Virus record (IMG/VR): IMGVR_UViG_3300043548_000722 | Span: 1 to 64,000 of that record | DNA: 64,000 nucleotides | Direction: 5' to 3' (one strand) | Source of the DNA: a virus | In this document: positions 16,271-24,865 of the stretch, piece by piece | Position numbering within the stretch: the stretch's first letter is position 1 | Layout of the letters: each line of letters opens with the position of its first letter | Translations under genes and position numbers: made by a program | Notes under the pieces: generated by a model | The model's input: only the letters and a program-made list of their open reading frames with translations | What the model was told of the DNA's origin: nothing | The model's database searches: none

Positions 16271-16840
16271 ATGGCTATCGTCTCTGGTTATGAAGTTCGG
16301 CAGATTCGTGGAGAGGCCAGCTTCGCGCTGGTTCTCCACCTCCTCGATCTGAAGGCGCTGACGAGCGCGACCAGCATCCGCATGGTTTCCGAGGATGTCT
16401 CGGAGATCTTGCGTTTCCTCAAGAGCCGCGAGGATCGGTTCGGGGAAGAGATCAACGTCAAGTCCGCCCGGCCCCTGAAGCTGACGCTTCGGGGGAAAGA
16501 GCGGGTCGGAAAGGTGGCGGGTCACTCCGTCACCATCGATGAGTGGTTCGGGCTTCGGGCTTGGACGTGGCTCGACATGGAGGGGGAAGGCGGGCAGATC
16601 AACGTCCCCGTCCTCGTGGCGGAAGTCGGACTCCACGAGCTCAAGCCCGAGGAGGGAGAGTCCCTCCAGAAGATGTTCCGCGAGTACGTCGCGGGCACCC
16701 TCGCGGAACTCCGGACCACCCACCCGCTGCGCTCCGTCTGGCAGGTTACGCTGGACGGGCATGGACGATACATCTTCGACAGCGCACCCGCCGCTCAGTC
16801 TGCGGTGGGTGCCAATGGCGGTAAGGAGCTTCGAGCGTAG
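16271..16840 (+). CDS. Unknown protein in a plus-strand islet
   Basis: A 189-residue protein with AAGGGGG ten bases before the ATG. It appears alpha/beta with no membrane segment (SYEVRQ-like strand start, then helices), and contains VPVLVAEVGLHEL and a charged helix rich in E and K. It is transcribed opposite to the surrounding virion genes and overlaps the next gene by 26 bp. It could be an early or regulatory gene, but the family is not recognised. Confidence 0.55.
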   Translation: MAIVSGYEVRQIRGEASFALVLHLLDLKALTSATSIRMVSEDVSEILRFLKSREDRFGEEINVKSARPLKLTLRGKERVGKVAGHSVTIDEWFGLRAWTWLDMEGEGGQINVPVLVAEVGLHELKPEEGESLQKMFREYVAGTLAELRTTHPLRSVWQVTLDGHGRYIFDSAPAAQSAVGANGGKELRA

Positions 16841-17093
16841 TCTGCTCGGAGACCTCTACGCCTGGGATCTGGTGCCGCAGGTGGACCCCCTCAAGTGGGT
16901 GTTCCACCTGCGGCTGTGTCGCCACATTACAAAAGAGGAGGTTCCTTTTTTTAGGTCCCTCCTCAAAGAGTGGTGTGAGGCAAACGACGCCATATACAAG
17001 AAGTCCCACTGGGATAAGTGGGACTTCAAGGCGGTGATCTTGATTAAGGGCTTAGGACCGATTCGCGAGAACGATCCGTTTCAAGCCTCTTGA
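16815..17093 (+). CDS. Small unknown protein in a plus-strand islet
   Basis: A 92-residue protein from ATG 16815, overlapping the end of the previous gene by 26 bp. It is rich in W, K, L and F (LLGDLYAWDLVPQVDPLKWV, then EWCEANDAIYKKSHWDKWDF). It has two isolated cysteines and no zinc pattern. Its 3' end overlaps the convergent gene by 13 bp. The function is unknown. Confidence 0.5.
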   Translation: MAVRSFERSLLGDLYAWDLVPQVDPLKWVFHLRLCRHITKEEVPFFRSLLKEWCEANDAIYKKSHWDKWDFKAVILIKGLGPIRENDPFQAS

Positions 17094-17437
17094 AGACAGC
17101 GATCCACCAGATCGAGAAAATTCTCGGTGTAGTGACTGTAGTTGAAGAACGGCGACTCGCAGACTTTTTTAGCCCGCACTGCTAAGGACTCGAACTCTGG
17201 AACATAGGATGCGCTGAAGTCATCCGTCTTCCCAAAGTGCGCTTCGATGATTTCGGCCAGAAGGGCCTGGAAGTCCTTGTGCCGAACATTGAAGAACTGG
17301 TAGATCAAGTCGTCGTTCTTGACGACGATCACTGCTTTGAACTTCTTCCCTCGGTACTCCGCACGGGGAGGGAGGGAGACCTTGACTTCATGCCCCGGCT
17401 TTGAACGCTCGGGGTCTTCCATGAATGTGGGGATCAT
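17081..17437 (-). CDS. Unknown small virion-operon protein
   Basis: The start is placed at ATG 17437, in a TAATG overlap with the upstream gene, giving 118 residues. The protein is mixed alpha/beta with a basic strand region (RGKKFKAVIVVKNDDLIYQF) and a helical, aromatic C-terminus (ESPFFNYSHYTENFLDLVDR). It has no membrane segment or zinc motif. It lies in the RNAP-led minus operon just downstream of two other unknown genes. The role is not recognised. Confidence 0.5.
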   Translation of the reverse strand: MIPTFMEDPERSKPGHEVKVSLPPRAEYRGKKFKAVIVVKNDDLIYQFFNVRHKDFQALLAEIIEAHFGKTDDFSASYVPEFESLAVRAKKVCESPFFNYSHYTENFLDLVDRCLQEA

Positions 17438-17994
17438 TACCCAATGTCCGCGTAGAGTTTGAAGGTTCCGCCGGTGGCATTGTGCAGCACCAAGTTCGCC
17501 CAATTGGCAGCCACTGGGAACTCCATGGTGAACTTCTCACCGAGAGTGAGGAGCTGGTGTTTGATCACGTACTCCGCTACGTCAGCTTCGTACTTAGAGG
17601 ACGTGTAGTTCGGCGACACCAGCTGTCTGAACCAGTGACTAGCGGTCGTCAGATTGGGTGCGCCGAGATTTGAAAGCCGAAGGTTGAGGTGCAGATCCTG
17701 GGTCGGTGCTGCAACCACCTCAATGCCAAGAATGATTCTCTCAGCATTTGCGACATTGATGGCCGACGAGACATGACCAGCCGCTAGCGCAGCGGCGTAG
17801 TTTGCGGAGTTCCCCGACCCATTGTAGATCGGAGTGGTTCCGCGATCGCGCGTCGCATCATTGAAGAAGATCGAGATCCAACCGCTGCTGTTTCCATAGT
17901 AATCAGGACCGGCCCATCCTGGAATACTGTTGGCTTCCATGAATTCAATGAGTTGGTTCTCGTCACGAACTGTCTTAGAGCGAAGAACAGGCAT
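17437..17994 (-). CDS. Beta-rich virion protein, unknown
   Basis: A 185-residue, beta-rich protein with many G, N, T and aromatic residues (GWISIFFNDATRDRG; LHLNLRLSNLGAPNLTTASH). There are no cysteine clusters or membrane segments. It is TAATG-coupled to the upstream gene and to the next gene. The composition suggests a structural (capsid, tail or fibre-like) protein. The family is not recognised. Confidence 0.5.
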   Translation of the reverse strand: MPVLRSKTVRDENQLIEFMEANSIPGWAGPDYYGNSSGWISIFFNDATRDRGTTPIYNGSGNSANYAAALAAGHVSSAINVANAERIILGIEVVAAPTQDLHLNLRLSNLGAPNLTTASHWFRQLVSPNYTSSKYEADVAEYVIKHQLLTLGEKFTMEFPVAANWANLVLHNATGGTFKLYADIG

Positions 17995-18857
17995 TATCGC
18001 TTCTCCGAGTGAAGGATCTCGTCGCGAGATCGATTCGAGATGGAACCCGTGGGCGACAAGTCTAACAGGCTCGGGATCTTCTTGTTGCCATGAAGGACCT
18101 TGAACTTCTCAAACTTCTTGAGCGTCTCTTGCAGGGCCGTGTCTCCGGCCTGCACACGCTCGTCGATCCGCGCAAGTCCGCGCGCAAGGTTACCAAGCAT
18201 CTCCACCTTCTTGTCTGAGAGCGGAAGTGTCCGCGTCTCCAAAAAGGTGTGGTACAGCTCGGATCGAACCTCCATCATGATCTTCTTGCCGTCCAGCTCT
18301 TTGCGGATCCCGGCCCGATATGCCGCAGCTTCGGGGCCTGCGCGCACAGCCAGATGATACGACTGGAGTAGTGGACTGACCCTCCCGCTCGTGTCTCCGT
18401 TGAGGTACTTGGCCCAGCCGCCAACTCCCATCAGATCCGAGTTCCAGAAGTAATGACGGAACGCAGCCACCGCCAACTCTGATACCGGATGGCCGAGCTC
18501 GGCAAGATTGCGGGATGCCTCGCTGTACGGCACCCCGCTCATCAGCAGTGTCTCGAGCTTTTCTCTCACAATCGGAGCAGAGAGAATCTTGTCTCTCATC
18601 TCTTCTGTGTTTTTGTCCGGATGTACCAGCGAATAGAGGCCGTTCTTCCGGAGCCAGGACGTTGTGGCGCGATGCTTAGAATCCCAAGGACGGAAGTCCT
18701 TGGGAACCTTGGCAAGAATCTCTTGGCACTTCTTGAAGTCCTCATCAGAGACCTCTGAGAGCCCGTGAATCTCCAAATTCAGGTTTACGTCGTCATGGGA
18801 CAGTGCTGCCCCGATCACGAGTAGATACTTGATGAAGAATTCCGCGGGATGTGCCAA
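17994..18857 (-). CDS. Helical protein with HTH-like segment, small terminase candidate
   Basis: A 287-residue, mostly helical protein that starts at a TTG (18857) with GAGGGG upstream. The central region (VREKLETLLMSGVPYSEASR, then NLAELGHPVSELAVAAF) has the spacing of a helix-turn-helix, as in small terminase or sigma-like DNA-binding domains. It lies upstream of terL in the same transcription direction, separated by two small minus-strand genes and a plus-strand islet. The C-terminus contains a coiled-coil-like stretch (ALQETLKKFEKFKVLHG). Small terminase is a hypothesis; an unrelated structural protein is possible. Confidence 0.45.
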   Translation of the reverse strand: MAHPAEFFIKYLLVIGAALSHDDVNLNLEIHGLSEVSDEDFKKCQEILAKVPKDFRPWDSKHRATTSWLRKNGLYSLVHPDKNTEEMRDKILSAPIVREKLETLLMSGVPYSEASRNLAELGHPVSELAVAAFRHYFWNSDLMGVGGWAKYLNGDTSGRVSPLLQSYHLAVRAGPEAAAYRAGIRKELDGKKIMMEVRSELYHTFLETRTLPLSDKKVEMLGNLARGLARIDERVQAGDTALQETLKKFEKFKVLHGNKKIPSLLDLSPTGSISNRSRDEILHSEKR

Positions 18858-18864
18858 GAGCCCC

Positions 18865-19416
18865 TCAGTAGCGGTAGGGACTCCCGGATCTATTTCCGTA
18901 CGTACCGCCGCTCAGCCGACCTTCAAGTCTATCTAGCCTGTCCATCGTCTCGTAATGCATCCTATGGCGCTCGGCCTCCTCCATGTCTCGCCTTTCCTGA
19001 AGCTGCCGCTTTCCAAGATCAACTGCGGCCTGCCCGAAGTTCCCAGACTCTTGCAGTCCCTTCATTCTCTCAATTTCTTCTGAATCAGAGATGGCCATCG
19101 AACCTCCGACGAGGGCTCCGAATCCACCTCCGACTGCCGCACCTAGCGCGGCACTCCGCGCGTTAGCTCCTGCAAGAAGACCAAGTGCCCCACCAAATGC
19201 ACCTCCGGTCAATCCTCCGACCCCCACTGCTTTGCCGAAATGAGTTTTGGGCTCCGCAGCTTTGGCGTTGGCGTACTCCTCCATACGAGCCATACGAGTC
19301 TCGTACGGCTCCAACGCCTCCGAGACGTCAGGCTGGCTAAGACCAAAGACACGAGCTTCCTTGGTCCACAGAGGGTGATCCGCAAGAATAACTTGATAGG
19401 CTGCAAGTTTGTCCAC
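18865..19416 (-). CDS. Glycine-zipper membrane protein with MDKLAAYQ leader
   Basis: A 183-residue protein starting at a GTG at 19416. The N-terminus MDKLAAYQVILADHPLWTKE matches the leaders of the two proteins at 19425-19985 and 24349-24858. The middle is strongly glycine/alanine-rich (VGVGGLTGGAFGGALGLLAG, then AALGAAVGGGFGALVGGSMA), suggesting a glycine-zipper membrane hairpin. The C-terminal 70 residues are charged and helical (MEEAERHRMHYETMDRLDRL). It is probably a virion protein delivered to, or active in, a membrane; this is inferred. Confidence 0.6.
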   Translation of the reverse strand: MDKLAAYQVILADHPLWTKEARVFGLSQPDVSEALEPYETRMARMEEYANAKAAEPKTHFGKAVGVGGLTGGAFGGALGLLAGANARSAALGAAVGGGFGALVGGSMAISDSEEIERMKGLQESGNFGQAAVDLGKRQLQERRDMEEAERHRMHYETMDRLDRLEGRLSGGTYGNRSGSPYRY

Positions 19417-19424
19417 GACTACTC

Positions 19425-19985
19425 CTACTCGTCGGCATACTCGCCAGGATAGTCATACTCTTCGGGTATGGGCATGTCACGGTCTTCCAGTTTCTTACGG
19501 ATAAGGGCGACTCGGGGGTCCTGACGTAGCGCCAAGCGGGCAAGTTCGGGCTCCACAGAGCGAGCGCCGTAGACATTGTCCAGCCCGCCGAGTACGCCAA
19601 TCCCCGTACCAATGCCGACTATTCCCTTTGCAAGACCCGGATCCACACGATAGCCGAGCATACGAGGAATGCCAAGCGCGAGTCCTCCCTTCAGTGCTCC
19701 ACCAATCGCGCCTCCTACGGCAGCTCCACCGAGATAATGGCCGACACCTGCCGGAGAAGTAGCAGCTACATCCTGAAGGTACTTTTGATACCGAGGCACT
19801 TGCAAATCCTCCGGCTCATACTGGCTGCTCACAAACTCCGGGCGGAAGTACAAACCAGGGATTCCCGATAGGTTACCGGCGGGACGTGACACTCCCTCGG
19901 CTGCCATTGCTGGCTCGTCCTGGGCAGTCTTTTCCCACAGGGGGTGCTCAGATAGAAGCATTTGGTAAGCGGCGATCTTGTCCAT
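19425..19985 (-). CDS. Glycine-rich membrane protein with MDKIAAYQ leader
   Basis: A 186-residue protein whose N-terminus is MDKIAAYQMLLSEHPLWEKT followed by A, a paralogue of the adjacent leader. The start context CACCATGGACAAGATCGCCGC is nearly identical to that at 24858. Glycine-rich hydrophobic segments occur in the middle (GVGHYLGGAAVGGAIGGALK and GIVGIGTGIGVLGGLDN). The C-terminus is acidic (PEEYDYPGEYADE). The leader and KTA motif resemble a targeting or processing signal. The function is unknown. Confidence 0.6.
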   Translation of the reverse strand: MDKIAAYQMLLSEHPLWEKTAQDEPAMAAEGVSRPAGNLSGIPGLYFRPEFVSSQYEPEDLQVPRYQKYLQDVAATSPAGVGHYLGGAAVGGAIGGALKGGLALGIPRMLGYRVDPGLAKGIVGIGTGIGVLGGLDNVYGARSVEPELARLALRQDPRVALIRKKLEDRDMPIPEEYDYPGEYADE

Positions 19986-20051
19986 GGTGACATCCTCTGG
20001 AGGTTTCTGACGGGAATCGTAGCTGGAACAGCTGCACTACGCAAGGACTGC

Positions 20052-21554
20052 TCAAACTTGATACGTTTTAAGGCTCTTCAGTCCTGAGATGACATCTTCG
20101 AGCGCGAACATAGCACGAACAGCTGCGGTCTTGGGGATGCTTTGCAGGCCGATCTGAGCCGCAAGCACCACGCTCGCCAACTTGGTCGATGCCTCCTCTA
20201 ACTGAGGAAGGAAGTCGATGAAGGTCTCGACGTTCTCCGGGTTGAGGAAGTTTAGCGCAAGAACTGCGTCTACAGAAGCAGTGTCTACAAGTGCCGACGC
20301 CTTCTTATCAAAAGTAATCGCAGAAATCTCCCTCAGCAAGTTAACACGCTGAGGAATCTCTGTATCAAGCATGTCGATTGCTGCTTCCTTGAGAGCCTCA
20401 TGGTAGGTCTCGTCGCGCGTAGAGAGCGGCTGAAGACCAAACATGCGGATCGGCTTACCGGAAGACGCGGCCTTCTCTAGACACGCAGCACTTAGGTTCT
20501 GTGGCATGCCTGCGGCAGCGAGCCAGAACACGCCGTCCACCCAGTCGTGCTCACCCGAGCCAACCTTCTCAAAGACCGGTCCGCTGAGGCGGCAGCCACC
20601 TTCCCATGCGCGAATCTCGGCCATTGTCTCGTATGCGTTGGCCTGTGCTGCCTTCATCAGCTCATTTCCGGCAGCAAGCTGCACTGGGTTCTCCAGCGGC
20701 ATGAACTTGAAGTCTGCGGGAATAGCGATGTCAGTGGTCGAGGATGCGACTGGGCGCACTATGCCCTGTGACGGAATGATGCGAATATCATTTCCATTTA
20801 GATCCTGCGCAGCAAAATACCCGTTGCCTTCGACGTGGACCTTCGTGACGATATTGTATGGCATCGTACACATAATAGCCTTGCCGTTGGTCTTAAGGAA
20901 GACGCCAAGGCCACGTACGTCCGGATTTTCTGGAATTGGTAAGTTGTGGTTTACACCAATGAGAGATCCAGAAATCATAGGCTGAACAGAGTATGCTGTT
21001 CCATTAGTGAACAGCGCGGCACTGGTAGGTGCTCCCTGAACAGGATCAAAAAGGTTGGGAATTACGTATCCCACCAACTGTTTTCCAGTGGTCGCGTCTG
21101 TCACCTTGTAGATGCCAAATGCCGTTACCGGAGCCATCTGCTCTGTCAAAGGATCCGGCTCTGCCTGAACCCCAGTGATTGTTGCAGCTCCGGTCTGATC
21201 TGCCGTCTGTAGCATCTGAGGGGGCAGTACTTGCTGAGCTTGCTGAGCAGACATCTGCGTCTCTTGCGGAGCCATGCCCGCAGGAGCTGCAGAAACCTTC
21301 ACGGAGTAGCCATACCCAGACGGGCGAACCTGAACTACGTCGACCCCCGGCATGAAGCGCAAAGAAGCACTCTTCGCCAGCTCTGACGCGGGAACGATTG
21401 GCTCGGCAGTCAACCTATGAAGAACGCTCATTACGGACGCGTTCTTCTCAATCATACGCCGCACCTCCGGGTCTGCGAACTCGCCCTCAAATCGCGCGAA
21501 GTCAGACTGGTTGATGGTTCCAGAAATGGCAGAACAGAGCGTGCGAGGTTTCAT
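20052..21554 (-). CDS. Virion protein with five K-x-A-S motifs
   Basis: A 500-residue protein with an N-terminal helical part containing EKNAS and AKSAS. A Gln/Met/Pro-rich linker follows (ETQMSAQQAQQVLPPQMLQ), then a beta-rich middle domain (residues about 150-300) and a helical C-terminal domain with EKAAS, KKAS and TKLAS. No catalytic motif or membrane span is obvious. It lies in the block between the baseplate OB protein and terL. The spread of K-x-A-S through the N- and C-terminal parts, but not the beta domain, is notable. A major internal or head-associated structural protein is likely. Confidence 0.55.
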   Translation of the reverse strand: MKPRTLCSAISGTINQSDFARFEGEFADPEVRRMIEKNASVMSVLHRLTAEPIVPASELAKSASLRFMPGVDVVQVRPSGYGYSVKVSAAPAGMAPQETQMSAQQAQQVLPPQMLQTADQTGAATITGVQAEPDPLTEQMAPVTAFGIYKVTDATTGKQLVGYVIPNLFDPVQGAPTSAALFTNGTAYSVQPMISGSLIGVNHNLPIPENPDVRGLGVFLKTNGKAIMCTMPYNIVTKVHVEGNGYFAAQDLNGNDIRIIPSQGIVRPVASSTTDIAIPADFKFMPLENPVQLAAGNELMKAAQANAYETMAEIRAWEGGCRLSGPVFEKVGSGEHDWVDGVFWLAAAGMPQNLSAACLEKAASSGKPIRMFGLQPLSTRDETYHEALKEAAIDMLDTEIPQRVNLLREISAITFDKKASALVDTASVDAVLALNFLNPENVETFIDFLPQLEEASTKLASVVLAAQIGLQSIPKTAAVRAMFALEDVISGLKSLKTYQV

Positions 21555-21641
21555 TTTGGGCTCACTTCATCTGAGGTAGGCGATAGAAGACGACAATACC
21601 CTTCAGCCGTCCGGGGTGCTACGGCAAGGCTCCTTGTTGCC
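21555..21641. other. Intergenic space, 87 bp
   Basis: One of the longer gaps in the minus-strand block. It holds only a weak dyad (caagg ag ccttg on the minus strand) without a U-tract. I see no convincing promoter or terminator. Confidence 0.4.
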
Positions 21642-23255
21642 TTACTCACTACGGAACAGTCCGCTTAGACGATCGAAGACAGAGCGCGGCTTTTCGGCAG
21701 AATCCTTCTTCTTGACTGCCCCCAGTGTTCGAAGAAGTGGGATGTCATCGCCAAGCTCGTCTGCTCTCCGGTGGACGGTGTCTGCGGTTTCGTTGACTAC
21801 TTTCTGAGCTGCGCGGGAGGCTGTGTCGGCCACAAAGCTGGCTCCAGATGTAAGGGCACTCTTGGCCGCAGGAACGATCACATGCTTCATGGCTGCGGTG
21901 CCTCCGGCTCCCGCCGCCGCACCGACTCCGGTGTTGACCGCCAAGGACGTCAAGTGATGCTTTACTCTTTTTTTGTACTCTTCGGGAGTAATTTCACCAC
22001 GATCCAACGCGGCTTTATCGTTTAAATACGCATCTTTTCTGTTATAGACTGCCTTTCCAGCTCCAAGCGCGCCCCCTACAGCGCCAAACCTAGTATACGG
22101 ACTCATTGCCTGCTTTAGGCTGCCAGCCTGGGAAAACTCGTCGCATACGCTCTGCGGCTCTGCCTGGAAAGAAAATCTCTCGCAGTACCCAGATCCATCA
22201 CTCAGGGAGCGAAAGAACGAGCAAGTCTCGCAGCGAAAGTCTCCTGCGGTAGGCCTGTAGTTTGGAGCATCTTCCGCCCCAGCCACTTTTGAGTTCTCTT
22301 TAAATTTTCGAAAAATTTCCCGTGCAGAGCTGACTTTATCCATCTTTTCAGGCTCTAAAGATTCGAGATAACCAGGCTCAAGTTCCTCTCTCCGCCTGTC
22401 AAGTTCAGCGTCAATCTTTCTTCTCTTAGAAGCAATATACTCGTTAGCTAAGTTTTTTGCGAGGGCGACACCAGTTATCGCGCCTCCGACTGCCCCCATG
22501 CGCGCAAATGGACCTGGAAGATCATCCATGTTCCTCGCGATGAATGGAATGGAATGATCGATCATCGTACCTGCGGTGGCTCCGACGATGGATCCGCCCG
22601 CAAAGGCTGGCACCCCAAGGGCGTAATAGGGTACCGTAGACGTCATCAAGTCTCTGCGCTTCTTTTCAAGGTCGGCAGTCGACATCGAATCAAAGCCCGA
22701 GGCAAACTTCCGCTGTCCCGTTCGTGCTGAGCTGATCTTGTTGATGCCCGCGGACGATGCGCCATCGCCAACAACACGACCAAAACCTTGGCGCTGTTGG
22801 TATGGCGGGTACATCTGGTCGATGAGCGATTTCTGCCGCTCAGGTTGATCCGCGGGTCCCTGGAACATTGCGGGGTTGAGCAGCGCAGACTCAATCCGCT
22901 CCGCGGTCAACGGATAGACGTTCCCTCCAAGCTCAAAAGTGTGGAACGGCTGTAGGAGTCGATCCGCAACGATGATCGGGATTCGAACCATATTTTGTGG
23001 ATTTTTTGATGCAGTAGCAGCGGCCGGATCGTTGCGGGCCATCAGAAGCGCATGGCCAAAAGCAAACCCCGCTTCCGGCTCTACTCTCTGCATATTGAGG
23101 TCGATCTCATACTGAGAAAGAAACGGAAGCTGCTGATGCAGGTTACTCAGCACATGCGCGGGCCACTTCGTATCGTCGTCCGGCATCTTGGCGATCGACG
23201 CCATCTTCTCGAAGAAGCTATGCGGATCCACCGGCTTGAGGAAGAGAGATGTCAT
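21642..23255 (-). CDS. Multi-segment membrane-associated virion protein with cysteine knuckle
   Basis: The start is placed at ATG 23255 with GAGGTACGA upstream (a TTG at 23270 is alternative), giving 537 residues. The N-terminal leader contains FEKMAS. Three or more small-residue hydrophobic segments occur (ALGVPAFAGGSIVGATAGTM; ARMGAVGGAITGVALAKNLA; FGAVGGALGAGKAV; GVGAAAGAGGTAAM). Between them is a cysteine cluster CETCSFF...YCERF...VCDEF (four Cys), likely binding zinc or iron. A C-terminal amphipathic helix follows. The composition suggests a large ejection-type or membrane-inserting virion protein. No known family is recognised. Confidence 0.55.
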   Translation of the reverse strand: MTSLFLKPVDPHSFFEKMASIAKMPDDDTKWPAHVLSNLHQQLPFLSQYEIDLNMQRVEPEAGFAFGHALLMARNDPAAATASKNPQNMVRIPIIVADRLLQPFHTFELGGNVYPLTAERIESALLNPAMFQGPADQPERQKSLIDQMYPPYQQRQGFGRVVGDGASSAGINKISSARTGQRKFASGFDSMSTADLEKKRRDLMTSTVPYYALGVPAFAGGSIVGATAGTMIDHSIPFIARNMDDLPGPFARMGAVGGAITGVALAKNLANEYIASKRRKIDAELDRRREELEPGYLESLEPEKMDKVSSAREIFRKFKENSKVAGAEDAPNYRPTAGDFRCETCSFFRSLSDGSGYCERFSFQAEPQSVCDEFSQAGSLKQAMSPYTRFGAVGGALGAGKAVYNRKDAYLNDKAALDRGEITPEEYKKRVKHHLTSLAVNTGVGAAAGAGGTAAMKHVIVPAAKSALTSGASFVADTASRAAQKVVNETADTVHRRADELGDDIPLLRTLGAVKKKDSAEKPRSVFDRLSGLFRSE

Positions 23256-23266
23256 TCGTACCTCTG

Positions 23267-24352
23267 TCAATCCGCTTCGAGGACTGACGACAGAAAGGAG
23301 CCTTGTCCGGCGAGCGAGTCTACAATATCACTAAGAAGGTCATCCGTCGCAGCTGTCGTAAATCCGAGTGTGTTAAGGGCGACCTTGATCTCAGTAAGCG
23401 ACGCTTGAAGCTTCGTCAGGAACTCTGTCCCAAGCATGACGGGCTGAGCCGTTCCCGCATCTGTTTCCTGCGCGATCCGAAGTTTACCATCCAAGGTTAG
23501 GAGGGCGCTGCCGGATCTCGCGACTTTCAGAGAAAGAGATTGATCCGGGACATCTGCTTCCTCATCGGAGTTGACCTCGAATAAATATACACAAGCGGCA
23601 GGATCGAGAGAAGACGGACGGAGGGCAATAACATCTTCAGGAATTAAGCCCAACAGAGGGTCTTCTATATAAAGCGTCGTTTGCTGTGAAGAAAGTGCGG
23701 GGATTGGGACACTGCCGTCTAGCTCTACTCGATCGGCCTCGGTAAACCCAACTTTACTGCGCACAGACCACGACGGGGACTGGGCAAATTCTCGAACGGT
23801 CGTTTCGTAGTAGAACGCCGGAAAGAAGGTTCCGGCGTCTTCGCTATCAATACAAACTTTTTCCTCGGTGGAGCCGATTGTCTCGACGATCATGTGGCGC
23901 GCGACCACCGTGAGGGTGTCCGTTCGACCCTCTGCCACTATCCGGGAAAGGCCGCTTCCTCGCAGTTCAGTAGTACCGTTTCTGGTAATAAATACTCCAT
24001 TCTGTCCCTCTGCTACGCAGGCCATATCTCCGGGACTAAGGTATGGACGATTTGAGTGGTATGATCCAGGCTTACCGTCCGTTGTGACGGACGAAACCAG
24101 AGGCGCCCCAGCGATTAAGTACGCCCCAGAGTGGTCAGAAGATACCGCCACGAGACAGTGGGATCCTACCTCCGGCATGTAGTGCAGACCGGCGCCGGTC
24201 GCGCTCTGGTACACAGAAGATATGATCCCTGTTACAAATTCTCTCTGAACCTGATCACACCTGACGACACAGGTCCACCGAGAAGGATCGACAGATATAA
24301 TCCTCCCAGAGAAAATTTGTGCGTCAATGGGCTTACGCGGAAAGCTGCTCAT
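23267..24352 (-). CDS. Baseplate OB-fold protein (gpV/gp5-N-like)
   Basis: A 361-residue protein. The N-terminal 100 residues fit the OB-fold of phage baseplate hub or spike proteins (gpV, gp5 N-domain, VgrG). A GRIISVDPSRWTCVVRC strand is followed by VGSHCLVAVSSDHSGAYLIA, the typical 'value, region, G-x-Y-I-G' arrangement. The middle is beta-rich, and the C-terminal 60 residues are helical (EFLTKLQASLTEIKVALNTL), as in spike proteins. A beta-helix spike may be present in between. It overlaps the downstream and upstream genes by 4 bases or fewer. The assignment is by pattern, not alignment. Confidence 0.65.
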   Translation of the reverse strand: MSSFPRKPIDAQIFSGRIISVDPSRWTCVVRCDQVQREFVTGIISSVYQSATGAGLHYMPEVGSHCLVAVSSDHSGAYLIAGAPLVSSVTTDGKPGSYHSNRPYLSPGDMACVAEGQNGVFITRNGTTELRGSGLSRIVAEGRTDTLTVVARHMIVETIGSTEEKVCIDSEDAGTFFPAFYYETTVREFAQSPSWSVRSKVGFTEADRVELDGSVPIPALSSQQTTLYIEDPLLGLIPEDVIALRPSSLDPAACVYLFEVNSDEEADVPDQSLSLKVARSGSALLTLDGKLRIAQETDAGTAQPVMLGTEFLTKLQASLTEIKVALNTLGFTTAATDDLLSDIVDSLAGQGSFLSSVLEAD

Positions 24353-24858
24353 TGATTCGGACGTCTATTCTTTAGGGCGTTGTACCCTAAATAACCTGTC
24401 CCCAGGGCACCCGCACCCGCTGTAGTAAGGGCCGCCCCACCCAGCAGTTGCTGTCCCTGCGTTCTCGCCACGTCGAGCTGTCTCAGCGAAACGGGACCAA
24501 GACCCCGTTCTGCCGCACGCTGGTTAACATTAGCAAGTAGTCTGTCTGTAGCTCCGCTCGTCAGTTTGCCTCCCCTACTGGAAGCCCAGTCCATCATGCG
24601 GCCACCAAGACCAGTCCGAGAACCTGAGACACCCGCACCTCCCGCACCTGCAATTGCTTTACCAGCACGGTAAACACCTCCAGTTACGGCCTTGCCGACA
24701 TCTGCAAGAAGGGCCTCCTTTTCCATTTCCATGAATGCTTGCGCGTATGGAGCAGGGAGCTGTCCATCGCATGTTCCGTACCTCTCGACGAGAACAGATG
24801 CCCTCTTTTCGAGTTCATTGCGGAGTAGAGCTTCTTGGTAGGCGGCGATCTTGTCCAT
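24349..24858 (-). CDS. Membrane protein with MDKIAAYQ leader, directly downstream of RNAP
   Basis: A 169-residue protein whose N-terminus MDKIAAYQEALLRNELEKRA runs into S and V, giving the K-x-A-S motif KRAS. The leader matches those at 19985 and 19416. Small-residue hydrophobic segments occur at residues about 55-75 (KAVTGGVYRAGKAIAGAGGA) and near the C-terminus (LLGGAALTTAGAGALGTGYL). It starts 8 bp after the fused RNA polymerase gene ends, so it is in the same transcript. The function is unknown. Confidence 0.6.
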   Translation of the reverse strand: MDKIAAYQEALLRNELEKRASVLVERYGTCDGQLPAPYAQAFMEMEKEALLADVGKAVTGGVYRAGKAIAGAGGAGVSGSRTGLGGRMMDWASSRGGKLTSGATDRLLANVNQRAAERGLGPVSLRQLDVARTQGQQLLGGAALTTAGAGALGTGYLGYNALKNRRPNQ

Positions 24859-24865
24859 GGTGACC

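Noticed and set aside
16216-16272. Upstream start of terL at 16272
   Set aside because: It lacks a ribosome binding site and would overlap the start of the divergent plus gene; the ATG at 16215 has a good GGAG site.
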